The notes beneath the pieces were generated by a model. The model did not search any database and was not told the origin of the DNA. It saw nothing but the letters and a program-made list of their open reading frames with translations. A stretch of DNA of 6,954 bases from Actinomycetota bacterium (GTDB lineage Bacteria; Actinomycetota; Thermoleophilia; Solirubrobacterales; Solirubrobacteraceae), in NCBI GenBank assembly GCA_005883255.1, contig VAXS01000104.1, positions 1-6,954 of the forward strand. Direction: 5' to 3'. The stretch's first letter is position 1; every line of letters begins with the position of its first letter. The position numbers and the translations under genes were made by a program. Below are positions 4,926 through 6,954 of this stretch, in pieces.

Positions 4926-5735
4926 ATGAAGCTCCTCGTCACCGGAGGCGCCGGCTACATCGGCAGCGTGGTGGCGGCGCAGCTCCTGGAGGCCGGACAC
5001 GAGGTGGTCGTGCTGGACAACCTCGAGCGGGGCCACCGTGCCGCGCTGCCCGCCGGGTCGGCTCTGGTCGAGGCCGACCTGGAGGACGCCACCGCCACCC
5101 GGGCCGCGCTGGCCGACGGCTTCGACGCCGTCCTGCACTTCGCGGCGCTGGCGCTGGTGGCCGAGTCGGTGGCCCAACCCGAGCGCTACTGGCGCACCAA
5201 CGTGGGCGGGACCGACCACTGCGCCGCCCACGGGCTGGGCGCCGTGTCGCTGCGCTACTTCAACGTGGCCGGCGCGGCCGGGCCCCACGGCGAGGACCAC
5301 GACCCCGAGACCCACATCGTCCCCAACGTCCTGCGCGTGGCCCTGGGCCAGCGCGAGCACGTCGAGGTCTACGGCACCGACTACCCCACGCCGGACGGCA
5401 CCGCCGTCCGCGACTACATCCACGTCGAGGACCTGGCCACCGCCCACCTCCTGGCGCTCGACGCCATCCGCCCGGCCCGCCACGCGATCCTCAACCTGGG
5501 CAACGGCGCCGGGTTCAGCGTCAACCAGGTGGTCGAGACCGCCCGTCGCGTCACCGGTCATCCCATTCCCACCGTGGAGGCTCCCCGCCGCCCGGGCGAC
5601 CCGCCCGAGCTGGTCGCCGCCTCGCAGCGCATTCGGGCCGAGCTGGGCTGGGAGCCGCGCAAGCCCGGGCTGGAGGAGATCGTGGCCGACGCCTGGGCCT
5701 GGCACCAGGCCCACCCGGACGGCTACGCCGCCTAG
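4926..5735 (+). CDS. galE: UDP-glucose 4-epimerase-like protein with in-frame loss of the catalytic segment
   Basis: GalE interconverts UDP-glucose and UDP-galactose (extended SDR family, tightly bound NAD). Most of the fold is intact: TGGAGYIG (6-13) for NAD, DNLERGH (31-37), HFAALALVAESV (71-82), NVGGT (92-96), RYFNVAGA (110-117), YPTPDGTAVRDYIHVEDLA (153-171) and the C-terminal substrate domain (NLGNGAGFSV, GDPPELVA). But NVGGT runs straight into DHCAAHGLGAVSLRYFN. Family members have about 55-60 more residues here, holding the FSS-type serine and the YGxSK tyrosine and lysine that catalyse hydride transfer. The protein is 269 aa against the usual 325-340. Without these residues epimerase activity is not expected. 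It may be a recent pseudogene, a non-catalytic protein, or an assembly or amplification artefact. The reading frame is otherwise clean. Its stop overlaps that of tmk in CTAG (5732-5735). Confidence 0.85.
   Translation: MKLLVTGGAGYIGSVVAAQLLEAGHEVVVLDNLERGHRAALPAGSALVEADLEDATATRAALADGFDAVLHFAALALVAESVAQPERYWRTNVGGTDHCAAHGLGAVSLRYFNVAGAAGPHGEDHDPETHIVPNVLRVALGQREHVEVYGTDYPTPDGTAVRDYIHVEDLATAHLLALDAIRPARHAILNLGNGAGFSVNQVVETARRVTGHPIPTVEAPRRPGDPPELVAASQRIRAELGWEPRKPGLEEIVADAWAWHQAHPDGYAA
5202..5231. repeat. Perfect 8-bp inverted repeat spanning the epimerase deletion joint
   Basis: GTGGGCGG (5202-5209) and CCGCCCAC (5224-5231) are perfect inverse copies separated by 14 nt. The point where family sequence is missing (T96 to about C99, 5211-5222) lies inside this loop. 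In an undeleted gene the two arms would be roughly 190 nt apart, so a hairpin-assisted deletion or polymerase skip is possible (inference). Confidence 0.5.
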
Positions 5736-6364
5736 CCAGCCTCCGGCAGCAGGTCGGCCATCGCCGCCAGCACGGCTTCGAGCACCGCTCGGGGCGGCGG
5801 CATCGCGTCCACCGTCCGGATGCGCTCGGGCTCGCGCGCCGCCAGCTCCCGGTAGCCCTCCTCCACCGCGGCGAAGAAGGCGCCGTACTCCTGCTCCAAG
5901 CGGTCCGGGGCCTGCCCGCGGTCGGCCTGGCGGGCCCGGCCGGTGGCCAGGTCGACCGTCAGGAGGATCGTCCGATCCGGCAGCAGTCCGCCGGTGCCGA
6001 ACTCGTTGATCGCCCGCACCTCCTCGATCCCCAGCCCGCGCCCCGCGCCCTGGTAGGCCAGCGACGAGTCCAGGAAGCGATCCAGCACCACCCAGGTGCC
6101 CCCGGACAGCAGGGGCTCGACCAGCTCCTCGACCAGCTGGGCCCGGGCGGCGGCGTACAGCAGCGCCTCGGCCCGGGCCGAGACCCGCAGCGAGGGGTCC
6201 GACACCAGCGCCCGGATGCGCTCGGACACCTCGACCCCCCCGGGCTCGCGCAGGAGGCGGACCGGGATGCCGCGCGCCTCCAGCTCGGCCACCAGGTTGC
6301 GGGCGTGCGTCGTCTTGCCGGCGCCGTCGATGCCCTCGATGCTGATCAGGCGACCCCGCGGCAC
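5732..6364 (-). CDS. tmk: Thymidylate kinase
   Basis: Tmk phosphorylates dTMP to dTDP with ATP, an essential cytoplasmic step towards dTTP. The 210-aa protein has the full family layout. It has the P-loop GIDGAGKT (11-18), REPGG (39-43, binding the dTMP phosphate), DRFLDSSLAYQG (95-106, the DR(Y/F)xxSxxAYQG signature), and a LID region around RQADRGQAPDRLEQE (145-159). Length is normal. The start codon is GTG at 6364. No ribosome binding site is evident, and TAGATA (6376-6381, minus strand) lies 11 nt upstream, so a leaderless or very short leader is likely. It is divergent from holB with only 29 bp between the start codons, a pairing common in bacteria where tmk and holB are neighbours in dNTP and replication supply. 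It converges on the epimerase gene with a shared CTAG. Confidence 0.95.
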   Translation of the reverse strand: MPRGRLISIEGIDGAGKTTHARNLVAELEARGIPVRLLREPGGVEVSERIRALVSDPSLRVSARAEALLYAAARAQLVEELVEPLLSGGTWVVLDRFLDSSLAYQGAGRGLGIEEVRAINEFGTGGLLPDRTILLTVDLATGRARQADRGQAPDRLEQEYGAFFAAVEEGYRELAAREPERIRTVDAMPPPRAVLEAVLAAMADLLPEAG

Positions 6365-6393
6365 GCCCGCGACGATATCTACGATGGCGGGCG
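6365..6393. promoter_or_regulatory. Divergent tmk/holB promoter region
   Basis: The two start codons are 29 bp apart. The minus strand carries TAGATA (6376-6381) 11 nt before the tmk GTG. The plus strand carries TACGAT (6380-6385) 8 nt before the holB ATG. The two -10-like boxes overlap next to the palindrome GATATC (6374-6379), so one protein or polymerase bound here would affect both genes. The -35 regions would fall inside the opposite coding sequences. No ribosome binding sites fit in the gap. Confidence 0.4.
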
Positions 6394-6954
6394 ATGCCCA
6401 CGCTGTCCGGCACCGAGCGCCAGCCCCACGCGCGCGCCGTCCTGGGCGCCGCCCTCCCCCCGGCGGGACGGCCCTCGCACGCCTACCTGTTCCACGGTCC
6501 GGCCGGCGCGGGCAAGCGCCGCGCGGCCCGCGCCTTCGCCGCCGAGCTGCTGGCCGAGGGCGCGCCCGACCCGGACGCGGTCCGCGCTCGCGTCGCCCGC
6601 GGCGCCCATCCCGACCTGACCTGGGTCGTGCCCTCGGGCGCGCACGAGCTGCTGGTCTCCGACGTCGACCAGGCGGTGGTGAGCGCGGCCTCGCGCACCC
6701 CGTTCGAGGCCGCCCGGCGCGTGTTCGTCATCGAGCGGGCCGACACCATGATCGAGCCGGCGGCCAACCGGATGCTCAAGACGCTGGAGGAGCCGCCGCC
6801 GTTCGTCCACCTGGTCCTGCTCGCCGATCGGCCCACCGAGGTGATGGAGACGATCGCCTCGCGCTGCCAGCACGTGCGCTTCGACCCGCTGCCCGCCGAC
6901 GAGGTGGCGGCCCGCTTGGTCGAGGAGGACCGGGTGGAGCCGGCGAGCGCCCGG
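6394..6954 (+). CDS. holB: DNA polymerase III delta' subunit, N-terminal part
   Basis: Delta' is the stator of the clamp loader, which places the sliding clamp on DNA. The 187 codons seen run off the right edge; family members are usually 320-400 aa. The AAA+ fold is clear. It has HAYLFHGPAGAGKR (29-42), whose Walker A ends KR rather than KT, then VFVIERAD (110-117) in the Walker B place without the acidic DE pair, ANRMLKTLEEPP (124-135), and the SRC motif (156-158) that supplies the arginine finger. The stretch HPDLTWVVPSGAHELLVSDVDQ (72-93) matches actinobacterial versions. The four-cysteine zinc module found in many delta' and gamma/tau subunits is missing; the only cysteine is C158. The degenerate Walker motifs fit a subunit that does not hydrolyse ATP. 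The ATG at 6394 lacks a ribosome binding site and follows a -10-like TACGAT, so leaderless expression is likely. Confidence 0.9.
   Translation, partial: MPTLSGTERQPHARAVLGAALPPAGRPSHAYLFHGPAGAGKRRAARAFAAELLAEGAPDPDAVRARVARGAHPDLTWVVPSGAHELLVSDVDQAVVSAASRTPFEAARRVFVIERADTMIEPAANRMLKTLEEPPPFVHLVLLADRPTEVMETIASRCQHVRFDPLPADEVAARLVEEDRVEPASAR

Noticed and set aside
4830..6413. 527-codon minus-strand open frame across the epimerase and tmk genes
   Set aside because: It conflicts with two genes of certain identity, and its composition is that of a shadow frame.
1..6954. CRISPR array, rRNA, prophage or toxin-antitoxin genes
   Set aside because: No evenly spaced direct repeats, rRNA-like stretches, integrase or small paired ORFs with recognisable motifs were seen.

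Overview
The window is about 70% or more GC. It carries actinobacterial-type genes: an RNR N-terminus, a divergent tmk/holB pair, and a SnoaL-like protein beginning MSQENVEIVRRSYEAY. Together with several -10-like boxes 8-11 nt before start codons (apparently leaderless transcripts), this points to an Actinomycetota genome, most likely class Thermoleophilia (Solirubrobacterales-like). The assignment is inferred from protein style and gene order, not from a marker gene.

Left part (1-3192). The first 31 codons of a ribonucleotide reductase (probably class II, B12-dependent NrdJ) run off the left edge on the minus strand. Its leader (about 131-228) resembles a compact cobalamin riboswitch. Next, also on the minus strand, is a secreted or membrane-anchored protein of unknown function. 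Divergent from it is a 768-aa O-antigen ligase/polymerase-like membrane protein with a C-terminal TPR-like domain. The two start codons overlap in one CATG.

Middle (3189-3899). A segment of about 711 bp is bounded by 32-nt inverted repeats that match at 29 of 32 positions. Both outer ends are CTAG, and the left CTAG supplies the stop codon of the ligase gene. Inside are about 240 bp of non-coding DNA and one SnoaL-like (NTF2-fold) gene of 131 codons. Codon use and base composition look less GC-extreme than in the neighbours. It reads as an inserted, non-autonomous (MITE-like) cargo element. A minus-strand gene for a tail-anchored coiled-coil protein follows.

Right part (4926-6954). A galE-like UDP-sugar epimerase gene has an in-frame loss of about 55-60 residues that removes the whole Ser...Tyr-x3-Lys catalytic segment. 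It converges on thymidylate kinase (tmk), and their stop codons overlap in one CTAG. Tmk is divergent from holB (DNA polymerase III delta'), which runs off the right edge. The envelope-sugar genes (ligase, epimerase) suggest a surface-polysaccharide neighbourhood next to nucleotide and replication genes (RNR, Tmk, HolB).

The points most worth a second look are the inverted-repeat cargo element, the epimerase lacking its active site, and the riboswitch-like leader in front of a presumably B12-dependent enzyme.
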